From Phoebastria nigripes (lineage: Eukaryota > Chordata > Aves > Procellariiformes > Diomedeidae), in NCBI GenBank assembly GCA_035582835.1, contig JAYKAV010000778.1, forward strand, positions 2,073,236 to 2,137,235: a stretch of DNA of 64,000 nt. Reading direction: 5' to 3'. Within the stretch, counting starts at the first letter, position 1; each line of letters begins with the position of its first letter. The position numbers and the translations under genes were made by a program. Positions 1 to 11,900 of the stretch are shown in pieces. The notes below the pieces were generated by a model that was given only the letters and a program-made list of their open reading frames with translations, was not told the DNA's origin and searched no databases.

Positions 1-2416
1 CAACATGAATTTCAATGAGAATTCAAGAGTTAAGCATCTGATTCTGAGAATTAAAATAATTGTATTGGGTAAAAATATGCCTTACTGCAAACTCATTAAT
101 CTGGTTTCCAGTTTAACAATGTAAAGGATACAGTTGAAAACAGAAACCTGAACTTGACTTGGATACAGGGAATCATTTTATTATGGTAATATGGACCACA
201 GTTCAGCAAAATATGTAAGCATTATATAATTTTCAGAATGTAGGCCTTCTGTGAAATACACATGCACTAATATTTATTGAATAGTTAAGGCCTTGATGAC
301 TTTGAATTATAAATTTCACTGAAATTAAGTGAAAACTTGACATGGACTTCCGGGGAGATAGGCCTGGATCTGAAGACAAGCCCTTAAGGCTAATGGGACT
401 ACCACAGTCCCATTGGTTTCAGGGGGAATATTCACATTCATGATAAAAGGGGACATTATGGGACTCTGCAGAGAAAAATGTATTTTTGCCTGTGTGGCAG
501 GAAAATTTACTCTGATTATGTGCGTGTATGACTCTGAGGTGCAAAGCTCATTTTCAGGCACATCATGGCAGCCTTGTTCACGTAATTTTTCTAAATCATC
601 TTTTCTTTGCAAATTCATAATTTGTGAAGTAAATTTGTAAGGTGATATAGCAATATGATCCTAGTTTAAAGGTTTACAACTCCGATGTCTTCATTTCCTG
701 CTTGATCAAAAGGATCAGTTGATTTCAGGGAGACTTCTGTTTGACTAGAGAATTACTGCCAACTTAAACTGATTAAGGGTATATTTTTCATGTAATTATT
801 TGCTCTTATGGGAAGTTCCAGCTCAACTGAGCCTGGGTTTAATTTTCCTCTTTCCTTTATACCAATTATATTTTGTAATTGCTATAATGGAAAATTCTTT
901 GCAGAAGGGAATATTTTGTAATGTATTCTTTCTTACTGCGTATATGTTTTAGTCCTTTCTAATCTAACTACTTTACTCACAGTTGACAACCTTATTGAAA
1001 GTAAGGATAGTTAACACTGCTTCTGCAGTAATTTTAGTTGACTGTGCTTGACAGATCCTTGAAGAATGCCCCACAAAATGAGGAGGATGCAGAGCACTTT
1101 GTAAAACTTGGGGTATTCATTTAATGCTTTAACAACATCTAAACTACCCAATAAGCTTGGAATACATATATTTTTAGCCACATATTTCTATTGTTTAAAT
1201 AAGCTGTAAATGCAAGATATGTATCACCAGCAAAAATTATTTACTGTCTCTTCAGATCCATCAAGATAGTTTAATTGTAACCAACCATCCAAATATTTGC
1301 TACTTGTACTAGACTCATACCGTGTAACACATGTCATAAACCCTCTTTCACATACCAATTTCTATGTAGAACAGGTATTGTTCTTGATAAACAACTTATC
1401 TATGTCTTCCAAACTGAGAATACAAATCAAAAGCTTTCTAAACATTGAGCTACCTAGATACTAAGAATAACTGCCCAGCCAGTCAGGTTACCAGACACTG
1501 TAGCAGTAAATGTTCAGCAAGTAGTGCATTTCACAGAGAAATAAAGGCTGTTCAGCCTCTGACTTGTTTGATAGTTTATTACAAAATTAACTTGCAATCC
1601 AGTTTAAATACACTCTAAATACTTTCCTCGTCCTTCTTCTTGTTCAAGTATCATGGTACTGATCTCTATTAATAACACCTTTCTTCCTGTTGTGTTCAGA
1701 TTATTTGATTAACTACAATATGTAAAACTTCATCAAAACTGTCTTGAAATCCATCTGAAATGGATGACTGCATAAGATTGCATATATCTACATGTTGCAG
1801 AGATTCAGGTACCATGACCACAGGTGTATTTTAACTGTTGCCACAGTAAAAATATTCATTGATTTACTTTCTTAGCTCATTTTAAAAATGCAGTAAAGAA
1901 AACATATGGCAAATAAGCCAGTGCTTCCAAGTATTCCACTTCCATTGGAACTTTCCCAAGTCTGGTTATATCTAGTACCTTGGAACTCAGGTGTCAAACA
2001 TACCCAGAAAACCTACAAGATCCTGTAAAATACTTCTTGCCTTTAAAATGCCCTTATTTTACTTTTTTTTTTTCACATTAACTTAGCTGCAAGCACTTGT
2101 ACTGTCTCCGTCTACATCCTTTCTAGATTTTTGTATCGAGCACATTGGTTGCCCCACTTTCATCCCACCCCTCACCCCAAGCAATGTGTATTTTTGCCTT
2201 TTGATGAACAGAACAATTTTAGGTTAGGTGTAAAACTGAGTCTATGCTAGAGGCTGCTAGCCCTGCGGTCATGTGAAAACTGTGCTCCATTCAATTTTGA
2301 CTCCTCATTTCTTTAGTTCAGAGATCCTCAGGCCAGCAAGAAACTTTCCTTCTCCAACTCAAATCTAAGGCTTGTAAAGCTGGAAGAAGGGAAAATATGC
2401 CCGGCCCTTCAGCTGC
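1..2416 (-). other. SYNPO2: SYNPO2 long-isoform 3' UTR and downstream flank
   Basis: Sequence downstream (minus strand) of the stop codon of the distal SYNPO2 coding exon. No ORF here resembles a known protein. Minus-strand AATAAA hexamers, read as TTTATT on the plus strand, lie at 1575-1580, 273-278 and 178-183, so transcript ends roughly 0.85, 2.1 or 2.2 kb after the stop are possible. Which is used cannot be told from sequence. By vertebrate synteny MYOZ2 should follow further down, outside the window. Confidence 0.5.
1575..1580 (-). terminator. candidate polyadenylation signal, long SYNPO2 isoform
   Basis: First minus-strand AATAAA hexamer after the stop of the distal SYNPO2 exon, about 840 bases downstream. 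Others lie at 273-278 and 178-183. AT-rich sequence produces such hexamers by chance, so this is only a candidate. Confidence 0.3.
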
Positions 2417-2983
2417 TCATGTTGGACGCCTCCATCCCCTTGGCTGTGGATTGTAGTTTGAATCAGCTGTTGACAAGCAATAGTCAGACCTGGAATCCAT
2501 GGACATTATATCAGGATCTGTTCTGGACCGTTGACTGCAGTAAGCATACTGCAGCTGAGAACCAGCCTGCGTGGTGGCACTTGGGGCAGACAGGGAGCTT
2601 TTGGGGGGTGGTATAATACCCGATTGCTTCCCTCCTAAGAAGGCTACACTACCACTTGGGGCTGGAGGCTCATAAGAAACTTTTTGTTTCCATTCATCTG
2701 GTGGCTCAGGAAGTGTTTTCCTGCGAGCAGCTGATACTACGTTAGCAGCAATGGATTCCTGCATATTTTGGGGCCCAAAAGCTTCATCCACTAGGCCAAG
2801 AGGGGATCTTGCCGCTGCTTCCCAGGGAGTCAGTCTCTTGCCAGGCCTGTCGGCTGCTGTGTCTGGCTTGCTGGAGTAATCAGGGGCAGGCTGAAATATA
2901 AGAGGAGAAGTAGGAGACATGGCTCGAGAAATGAATGAAGAAGGTCTCCCAGGAAGCGATAATGAGCGTCCGCTGCTTCTTTC
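2417..2983 (-). CDS. SYNPO2: SYNPO2 alternative distal last coding exon (long C-terminus)
   Basis: Encodes the 188-residue C-terminal tail of the long synaptopodin-2 isoform. The exon opens after a good acceptor (pyrimidine-rich TTTTGTTTTCCTAG) with codons for ERSSGRSLSLPGRP, runs 567 bases without interruption and ends in a stop at 2417-2419. The segment KRLTPWEAAARSPLGLVDEAF-like (about residues 50-70 of the exon) is the conserved C-terminal block that I recognise from SYNPO2 and synaptopodin; it is followed by NVVSAARRK and a Pro/Ser-rich, Tyr-containing end. The exon starts in phase 0, which fits the phase-0 donor at 21609/21610 in the large exon and gives the junction ...VTAQ|ERSSG.... 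Joined this way the protein would be about 1265 residues, close to the longest human isoform as I remember it. The Met 63 bases into the exon is internal, not a start. The tail is low-complexity and probably disordered. Confidence 0.9.
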   Translation of the reverse strand, partial: ERSSGRSLSLPGRPSSFISRAMSPTSPLIFQPAPDYSSKPDTAADRPGKRLTPWEAAARSPLGLVDEAFGPQNMQESIAANVVSAARRKTLPEPPDEWKQKVSYEPPAPSGSVAFLGGKQSGIIPPPKSSLSAPSATTQAGSQLQYAYCSQRSRTDPDIMSMDSRSDYCLSTADSNYNPQPRGWRRPT

Positions 2984-5900
2984 CTAGGAAAACAAAATAC
3001 CAAATATAGTTACAGTTATTAAACAACAAAAAAGGAAGACCCATCTTTTCACTTCCAAACTGGAACAACAGACCCTGAAAGCACATGACATCCTGGCAAT
3101 CCCTTTTTATGTCTATGGGTACTTTTTAATACTTGAATTTAGTGGAAAGAGAGAAGGTATTAAAAAGGAGGCAGAGAAAGAAACAGGAACAAAGTCCAAG
3201 CAAATTGAATTTTTGAGGAAAGTAAATAGACCAAAGACGGCCTTTTACTGAAAAGGTACAATTATGTTATCAACCGTGCAGCTTTTCCCCTACTTAGCTA
3301 GTGTGCCTTGTTCTGAAAAGACCATTCTTAATAATGAAAAAGGAAGTCATGTTGTGACAGTTCTGTGTGTGTTTACAAGATTCCTTCTAACATGCAGGCA
3401 CAGCCTAATTTATTTGATAACAGGCTCTGTCTAGCACATCTGTCCGAGAACATATCTTTGGCAATCTCCTTTTAAGAAAGGCATTTCTTACTCTAAAATT
3501 GTAAGACTTCTCCTAGTTTTAACTTTTCAGGGCACAAAAATGAACACAAAAAATTAAAGATGTTAATGCAGTCATTCACTTAATACCCTTGCATGATGCT
3601 ACTTAACCTGGCTTCTTTAAAAGGCAATGCCCTCAAAATTTCGGTACATTCCGACCCATTTATAAGAGCAATCCATTCATATTTGACAAATCCTAATCTT
3701 CTTAGTAACGCAGCACTTTGAAACAGAAACTGTGTTCGTGAGAAGGTTCTGCTGCAACAGTCATTTGGCAGCGTACGAAACAGGTACAGTCTTTTCCGCA
3801 AGCCAGACGTTCTTTGTGTTACACAGACAAATNACGTTGTTCTTACCGAGTAGTCTCTATAGATGTGGTTCCTAAAGTCATTGATTTACACCCATTGATT
3901 CATATCCTGAGGTTTAAATGCCTTTAATTCTGAAATACGGTGTGAAATTCCAGGCTCTTTTGCCAGAGCCTTTGCTAGAATTTCATTCAAATTACATTGG
4001 CCTGTATCACTTTTCCTAATTAGCTTCCAAAACTTAAAATACTGTGAGTATGATCTAGATACCAGCCAATAGGTATCTGATCATAAAAGGTATAGCTTAT
4101 CTAGCAAAGATTCACATAGAAATGTCATGTTTTATAGGGTTTTCTGTCACAGGATCTTGATGCATTTAAGAAACATAAAAGACCTCTGCTTCACACAGGC
4201 TTTTAAGTTATGTTTTAATATCAGCCTTGTATATGAGACAGAAACTGAGAAAAAGACTGCTGATTTTATTATTTTCAGTCAGTTTGGTGGTGCTCTGAAT
4301 CTCTTAAAAAAAGTATGGAGTGACACACAGAGGTTATGTAATGAGAGTTTTGACAAGTTTCACAACTAATGCTTTATAACAGGACTATCCTTTCACCTCT
4401 TAGCTATGACCAGCTATTCCCAGTTTGCAGTTCCAGAGAGGAAACTCCCCAACATTATTAATCCTACCCCCACATACTTACGGCAAATTTTCATGAGGTT
4501 CTACTTCTATCCAGAAAAAAATACTTCATTTTGGGCAGCTTAGCTCAGTTAATTTTTAAGAATCCTCACTTAAACCTTGAGATGCTCAAACATTAAAATG
4601 TGGTTGATCAGATCATCGCATATAGACGGATCCCAACTGAGTACTCTAAGATGGTAGCATATAAAAAGCAAGAATTATCCATTTGGAAGGTAAGTGAATA
4701 AAAGAAAATACAGAACTTTTTCCCATGGATGATGTTATATACTGTCAAGAATGGATTAAATTTTCTCCATATCTTCACCTAGTGGGAGGGTTTTCTTTTT
4801 CTTACCTGGAAGATAAGAGTCCAGGTCATGCTTGGGGCCAATGAATGGCATACTCAGATAGGCCAGTCAGAATAATTCTCCTTCCTCTAATGTATTGCAA
4901 TTTCTTTTTTCACTGAATCCACAGAAAAGAGGCTATTCAGCAAGCCTGGTTAGTGCATTTTGTTTAAATTATTGGCAAGAACAAATTTTTAAAAAGTGCA
5001 AAATAAAAATAGGTATGCAAAATGAGATACAGTTTCTATTAGAAATTAATCTGATAACCTGAACCATGAAACTAAGAAGATAAGTTTGTACAGAGGGATG
5101 AAAAAGTTGATGAAACAGGTTCACCTAGTTAGTCTACCTGTGTTAACTGCTCTCAGGAGGGTTCTAGAACATTGTCGGTGCTGAGTAGACAGAAAATTTC
5201 CCCTTTATTTAATGGAGATTCCAGTTCCAAGCCCCGTGAGTACTTTGTAGGATTCCAGAGATGCAGAGGGAAATGATACTGTTGAAAGAAGTGTTACATA
5301 AAATATCTGACATTTCAAGACAGTTAGATAAAGATACTGTTTAGTCTGTCATGTTTAGAGAAAAACTCCACAGTTCATCAAGTTGCAGAAGTATCTTTTT
5401 GGCCTAACCATTAGTGATAAAGCAGGAGCTAATTTTCTTTGACAGAGTTTAATCAGAGAATGATGAGTTATCAAGTGTATTTCACTATTTGTCTAAGAAA
5501 ATGGGCCATTCTACTATGTTATGAAGGTAGAAGTTTAACTTGTAAAAGCAGAAATAGTGTAGGCAAAATTGAATGTTCACATTATAGCGAGTTCTGCATC
5601 TTTTTAGTACAGGTGTTAGATCAGATTCAACAGAAAATCAAGATCATTAATGGAAAATAAGGTATTGTTCTGTAATGATGGAAACTGTTCTACGGATAGC
5701 TTTGTTATCATATAAGGCAAAGAAAGGGAACTCACAGAAGAGAGCTAAAATGACCTCATAGAAAAAACCTCTGTATGAATCAAACAATACAGTATACAGG
5801 AACTAGCACAGAGTTATGACAACCAGATTTGGGGATGAGTGCTTTACTGGCTTTAGAATCTCCTATGTCCTTAATTTGGAAGACCTCAACGAACACGTGT

Positions 5901-8900
5901 TTGTCCTTCAAATCATATCTATCCACAGCACCTCTAATGTCATGTAAATCATAAATTCAACCTGTAAGGATTGTTGTAGAAAAAGCAGAATCTCAAATAC
6001 TGATAATTTGGAGAATATTATTATATCTTTTGAATTGGTCCTTATGAAAAAAAAATCAAATAATGCAAAATACTTTGGATATGGAAGATTTTAGTCTTAC
6101 AGGCAAATAAAAATCTTTTCTCCATTTTGGTATGAGATTGTGCTCAGTTTATTAGCTTTTGTGCAGGATGGATCTGTATTTGGCTAGAATGTTAGGCCTT
6201 GCAGGAAGATATGCAGTCAGCAACCTGGAACATCAGTAGTGCCTTGGGAATGAGCTTGGTTATACTAGAATTCCTTGTATTAATTTTTTGTTTTGTTTTT
6301 AACTTTAGTCAGACTCTCAGGGATAAAATGACTAGGTAAGAATCCAAATAGTTCACAATGTCTCATGAAGTGAAGAATGTTTCATTATGTAAGGATGGCT
6401 TTCCTTGGCTCTGAATAGGATTACCCAGTGATCACTCTATTAGATGAAAATGTCTGTGATACAGATTTTTTCAATGGAATTCGATTTATAGACTGCCAGG
6501 TAACCTGTAGCAACTGTAACAATTTACCTGGCCAGTGAGAGATTGTGCCAATTTATCTGGAAAAAAAAATTTCCTTAAAAGTTGATAAATATTCTCCTTT
6601 TCTACCTCAGAACCCCAAGATANGAACAGTGATTTCAAGTCTTCTCCCTTTTGCCAAAGTACTATTTGAAAGCACTGGCTTTCAATTTGCCAGAGTAGCT
6701 TACGCATTTTTTTTCATTGGTCTCCTGGATCTTGCATATTTACGTACATTTCTAGACTTCATCTTAATAGACATCATCTGAGAGACTTCATTCTGACAGA
6801 AAAATAGACTAGGTTATCCAAAGAATGCCCCAGTGGACAGCTTTGTTAGGTGCTAAGTATCTTGTTTGGAGACTAGATACATTGGGTACAGTGAACACAT
6901 TCAGTAAGATCTGTATCACTGAAGATGATCAATGATTTCTTCCTTCTGGATGATTGTTCAACCGACATCCAAATCACAGCAACAAAGTTCCTGCTGCAAG
7001 ATCAAACTGTCAGGCTATGGTACTGTCAAACTATGGTACTGTCAGCTGGATGATTCTCATCTGTAGGCAGTTCTTTAGCATACTTGGTCCTGTTTTGATA
7101 TTCCCGGACCAGTCAAATTCTTCTCCTTTCCCACTTGGTAGCTTGTATTTAGATACCGTTCTGATGATAGGCTGTTTTTTAATTTTAAAATTCTAAAATG
7201 TGAAATTGCATATCTATTTCCTCTAGATCTGGTAAAGTAAGGATTAATCTCTCCTTCCATGAAGGAAGGGCTGAACAGTGTGTGTTTTTAACTAAGAGTT
7301 ATCTTTTTGGATTGTGAGAGGACAAAATCTGTGAGGGCAAATAGCGTTCCAGATGATTTACCTGGAAAAAGGCTGAAGTACTTTGTCCATTCCATAAGGG
7401 TCTGAAGGAATTTGAGGAAAAAGTTAAGAGAGTGCCCCACTTACTTACTAATTTCCAGTTATAACGTTGTGTCTGGCTGTCTAACTTTTGATGGGGAGGA
7501 GGAGCGGACAAATAATTTTTGAAGGAAGAGGCTATTGATAGAAGGAGCTGGCTGAATTCTCTACATTTCCCAAAGAGAAAAAGTCATAACTATGCTGAAG
7601 GTGGGCAGAAGAGGGCTGAAGACTCAGAAGATCCAAGGAGGTGAAAATATATTTGGCTAAAGTGAGCCTTAGTTATTTTGAATTACAGTCTTCCTAAAAT
7701 AAATAGCAGTTGTCATCATCATCTACATTTCCATAAGCTCAGTGAGAATGAAACAAAATTTTATATGAATTTGGGTTTTAATAGATCTAGGAAAATTAAA
7801 TATCAGTTTTGGCATGAAACAATTGTACTAAGTTTTGTAAAGTGGCTGCAACTTGAAGCAGCTATAACCCTTTGGATTCAGGGGAATATTTTTCTAATTT
7901 TCATGTCTGTTTCACAGAGAATTATTGAATTTCTTTCACGACCCATGGAAGAAATACAGCCAACGCATCAGTTATGTGCAGTATGCCATAATGCCTCAGT
8001 GTTTACCTTAAGGGGGAGGAATTTAGTCTCTAAGCCTACTGACTGCTAAGATTGTTATGGTAGTATCTGTTGTAATAAAAGCAATCCAACAGCACCCTGC
8101 ACAGCAGATTTTTGTACATTGCGTAGTGACATACTTTTGCAATGATTTGTTGAGTTCAAAAATAGAANATTTCTATCTACCCCAACTATGTTCTGAAATT
8201 GAATAATCTTTGGCTTCAGAATATATAATATTGCACTTTTTTCACACTCTGTGGTAAATAGGCTTTAAGCACTTGTAGAAAAGCATGATTTTGCCAAAAT
8301 TAAGTGTATCTCAAATGCAGGAACTGAGAGATGATCAGTATTGCCTTGTTTTCATTGCAGTTAATTTTTATTATTGGTAGTGGTGTTCCTAGACTGAAAG
8401 TCTAGGTCTGAACCTTTCTAAATTCAAAGCAGATCTGTATATGTTATTCATATACTGATTTCTGTCACTACTTTGGTGTTCAGCCCCTTCAAACTAACAA
8501 ACACAAACTTTGGAATTAAGGCAACATTTAGTCACTAGAATTCAGCATTCATTTACTGGACAGCAGCAGCCAGACGTAGTGATACTTTCTGTTATTTTCC
8601 CCTCATATTTCATTCTTGGAGATACATCTTTTGACAAGCATGTACTAAAAAGAACGCACAAACCCCAGATCATAAGTGAGACAGTGGAAAATATGAAGTG
8701 CAAATAGAGAATAATTATTCTACCCTCTGTCTCCCTTAAGCTGCAAGAAGATCATAAAAAGAAGGGTAGAGTTTTTCAGTTCTTCTTCCCAGAAATTGAG
8801 GGAGAAGGGAAAGAAGAATTATTACATTATCACGTATTGTGTTACTGTAATCTTGTTGTAAAATATTCATTGTAATACCGTACCGGCACTCGAAGTATTA

Positions 8901-11900
8901 TGCTACAAAACAAACCAGAACCCTNTACAGTGATTAATTTGTTCTTTTCCATTGCCTCGTGTGAACATTTTCNGAGGGAAAGATCTTTTCTACAATAGTT
9001 ATTGAAGGGAAAGTGATTCTTAGATGTCATGAAGAGGAAAGGCAGTTCAGAGCTGTCCATTGCAATCATAGAATCCTACCAACAGCTACTGACTGGCTCG
9101 GGTGTCTATGCAAGCAGATTAAACTGTAGGTTTAGGTTAACGCTGATTTTAAAAATGCAAACTATTTATAAACTGGTCAATGAAGCAAACATTTATTGTA
9201 CCACAAGCATCTTTGATATTTATAAGCTGTGTATTCATATAAACTAAAACAAATGTAGTATTACTTCCAAAAGAAACTATTTCAGTATGTAAGTAAATGA
9301 ATGTAAACACAGTACTTCTAACAGGTTTATGCATGTATAGCTCTATTAATGTAAGTAGAAGGAGTGTGAATGTGTACCTTTGATTCAATAATATCTAAAT
9401 CAATAGCCCAGAAAATTTGGTTNTTTGGAACTTAACTGCTATTTCAAATTTCTTGATAATTATGAAAAGCTGAAAAACAAAAAGAGCAATACTTAGTTTC
9501 ATAAAATAGTGCAAATTTTAAAGGCAAGAGTCAGAAAGATATTCTTCATTTTACNGACCAAATACTACTTAGTGAAATGATTTCACAATAACTGTTTTTT
9601 GGTCTCAGGTGGCACATCTCCTTAATAAGTGAAAACTGTTCATATGTTTACATGCTGAAACTGCCTTTTCACCAGTTAAGGAGACATGTATTACATTTTC
9701 GAAAAAAGTCTATTTTCTATTTTCAAAAGTAGGTTGGACTCTTAATAGTCCAGCAAAACTCTCTGCAACATAGACTCCCACCTGATTAAGTCACTTGAAA
9801 AAAATTGACGTAGGTGTCTAAGTCATTAAGGCAGTTTTATTTTTATCTTTTCATTATAGTCCTGGTCCTTAATCCCATATCAAAGCATGTTCAAATCTGA
9901 GTTAACATTAGCGCCTGGCTAATGTTTACACAAAAAGGGGACAAAAGAGGAGGAAGCAGATAAAACAATTGTACTATCTCAAAAAATGACTCTGTCTTTA
10001 TAAAAAGCCCAGAGTGATGCATTTCTCATTTTGCTTTCTATGGGCTTGTAATGGCTACTGCAGTTAGAGACCAAACCACTGAGAAAAAGGTAGGACAAAA
10101 TAAGCAATACTTGATTTTTATGCCTCTTAATTCTTTTCTTCTTTCCATTTTTTTAAACATAAANCAAGCACTTTAGTTTTTTAAACTGAACTGCGTATAG
10201 AAGGGAGACATATTGTTAATCTTATTATAGCTTTTTTCATCCCAAACAATTTACAATTTAAACTTTATGTAATGAAAAAATAATTTCTCTCTGAAATGCT
10301 GCCAGCTCTGGAGTAAATGCTACAGCTATTTCACAAGACGAATACCAAAAATTTTGAAATAAAATGGAAAAACCATATTTATTTGAAACTCTGGAAATAA
10401 TTTATAGCAGGCTAAAATTGGAATGCAGCNTTTTGGTTAATGGGGGTAGTAATGGCTGGACAGGCAGGGAATCTTACCTAACAATTAAAGCCTTGTCAGT
10501 GGCTGTACTGAGACTACTAACAGATTAGAATCACATAGTTCATGTCTGATCCTAACTTCCTCAAAGCTGTCTTGTCAGTGGCTTGCTTTCAAAAATGTAT
10601 AGAAAATTTTAGAACTGGAACCTAATTTATTCTAAGTTTAGATTGTTTGTAATGGTGGTATTATTTCAGGTGAGAATAATCTTGTTTTCATCATTAGTAT
10701 ACAAACTAATGGAACAGTTACTGTCAACCATCTTACATAAGCTTTGTGACAAATTCTACTTTTGACAATGAAGTCTTTTTCAGTTGTCAAGTAGAAGAGA
10801 AAAGTAAGATATTAGAATTAGGCCTTCACTACTGCAAAATGCCTATGTGGAAAAGACACATAAAGAGTGCTGCTAACCTGTCGTAAATTAGTTATTCAGT
10901 TAGCTCAGTTTGCACCTGTGTAAATGAAAGAAAATCAGTGCTTTCCATTATCATTTAATCTTTATCCATATACGATTATCAAAATACAATACGGTTATGC
11001 CTATAAAAAGCAAATGGCTGAAACTTTTTTGGCCATAGGCATCTTAGCTTTCCTTGGAATAAACAGTTTATTTCTTGTAAGGAAGAATATTTGCTGCCAC
11101 CTTCTGGACTTCTATATTACACAGTTTAGAGGAAGGTCTTGGAAGATGAAGCCTTGTGAATGAACATTTGAAAAACAAGTGCAAAGTTGGTCCTAGTTTC
11201 TGACCTTGCTGTTTTGTATGAACAATGGAAGGGTTTTAANTTGATATAAAGTAAAGGCTAATGATATTTTTTTCTAAAATCAAAGAAAAGAAATATTAAT
11301 TATATTGTAATACTTGGAGGTGGTGGCACTATTGTTGCTGAACATATCCAAACTAAAAGATAAATTATCCAGTTCCTTATAATTTTCTTATCAAATCTTT
11401 CAAACTGAAATTTTCAGTCTTAGCTGTTTGGTTTTTTCTTATTTACTTCATCCCAAATGATCCAACCATTTCAGATGCATTTGAACCAAATGAACCTATA
11501 NAGTTCAACCATTTCAAAGAGTGAGAGTAGGGAAAAATAGATGTCAATGACAAAAAATTCTAGCATCCTTTTCCTTGAAAAGTGGTACCACTACATGCTT
11601 TAGAACTGGTTTGAGATTAATCTTTGTATCTGAAGTGTCTCATATTTCCATGCAAACTTGCCTATATATATTCAAGCTGAGAGCCTTATATTACGCTCAA
11701 TAGGAGCAGCTTGCTTTTTACAGCTGGTTCCTGAGAACTCTGTTAGCAGCGATAATATTCTGTTAGGCAGGAGGATTTTATGCATTATTACAGGTCTAAG
11801 CTGCTGTAGGCTGTGNTGTCCTTGGACGCTGTAGAGGAGAACAAGGAGACTGTCCTTGTGCTTTCTCTGCCTGTCTAAACTGCAGGCTACATGTACCCCC

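Noticed and set aside
2880..3086. 68-codon minus-strand frame overlapping the distal exon
   Set aside because: Out of frame with the SYNPO2 tail and running from the intron across the acceptor.
7678..8049. 123-codon plus-strand ORF
   Set aside because: Longest intronic ORF, but AT-rich composition, no motif, no splice or promoter context; chance in 64 kb.
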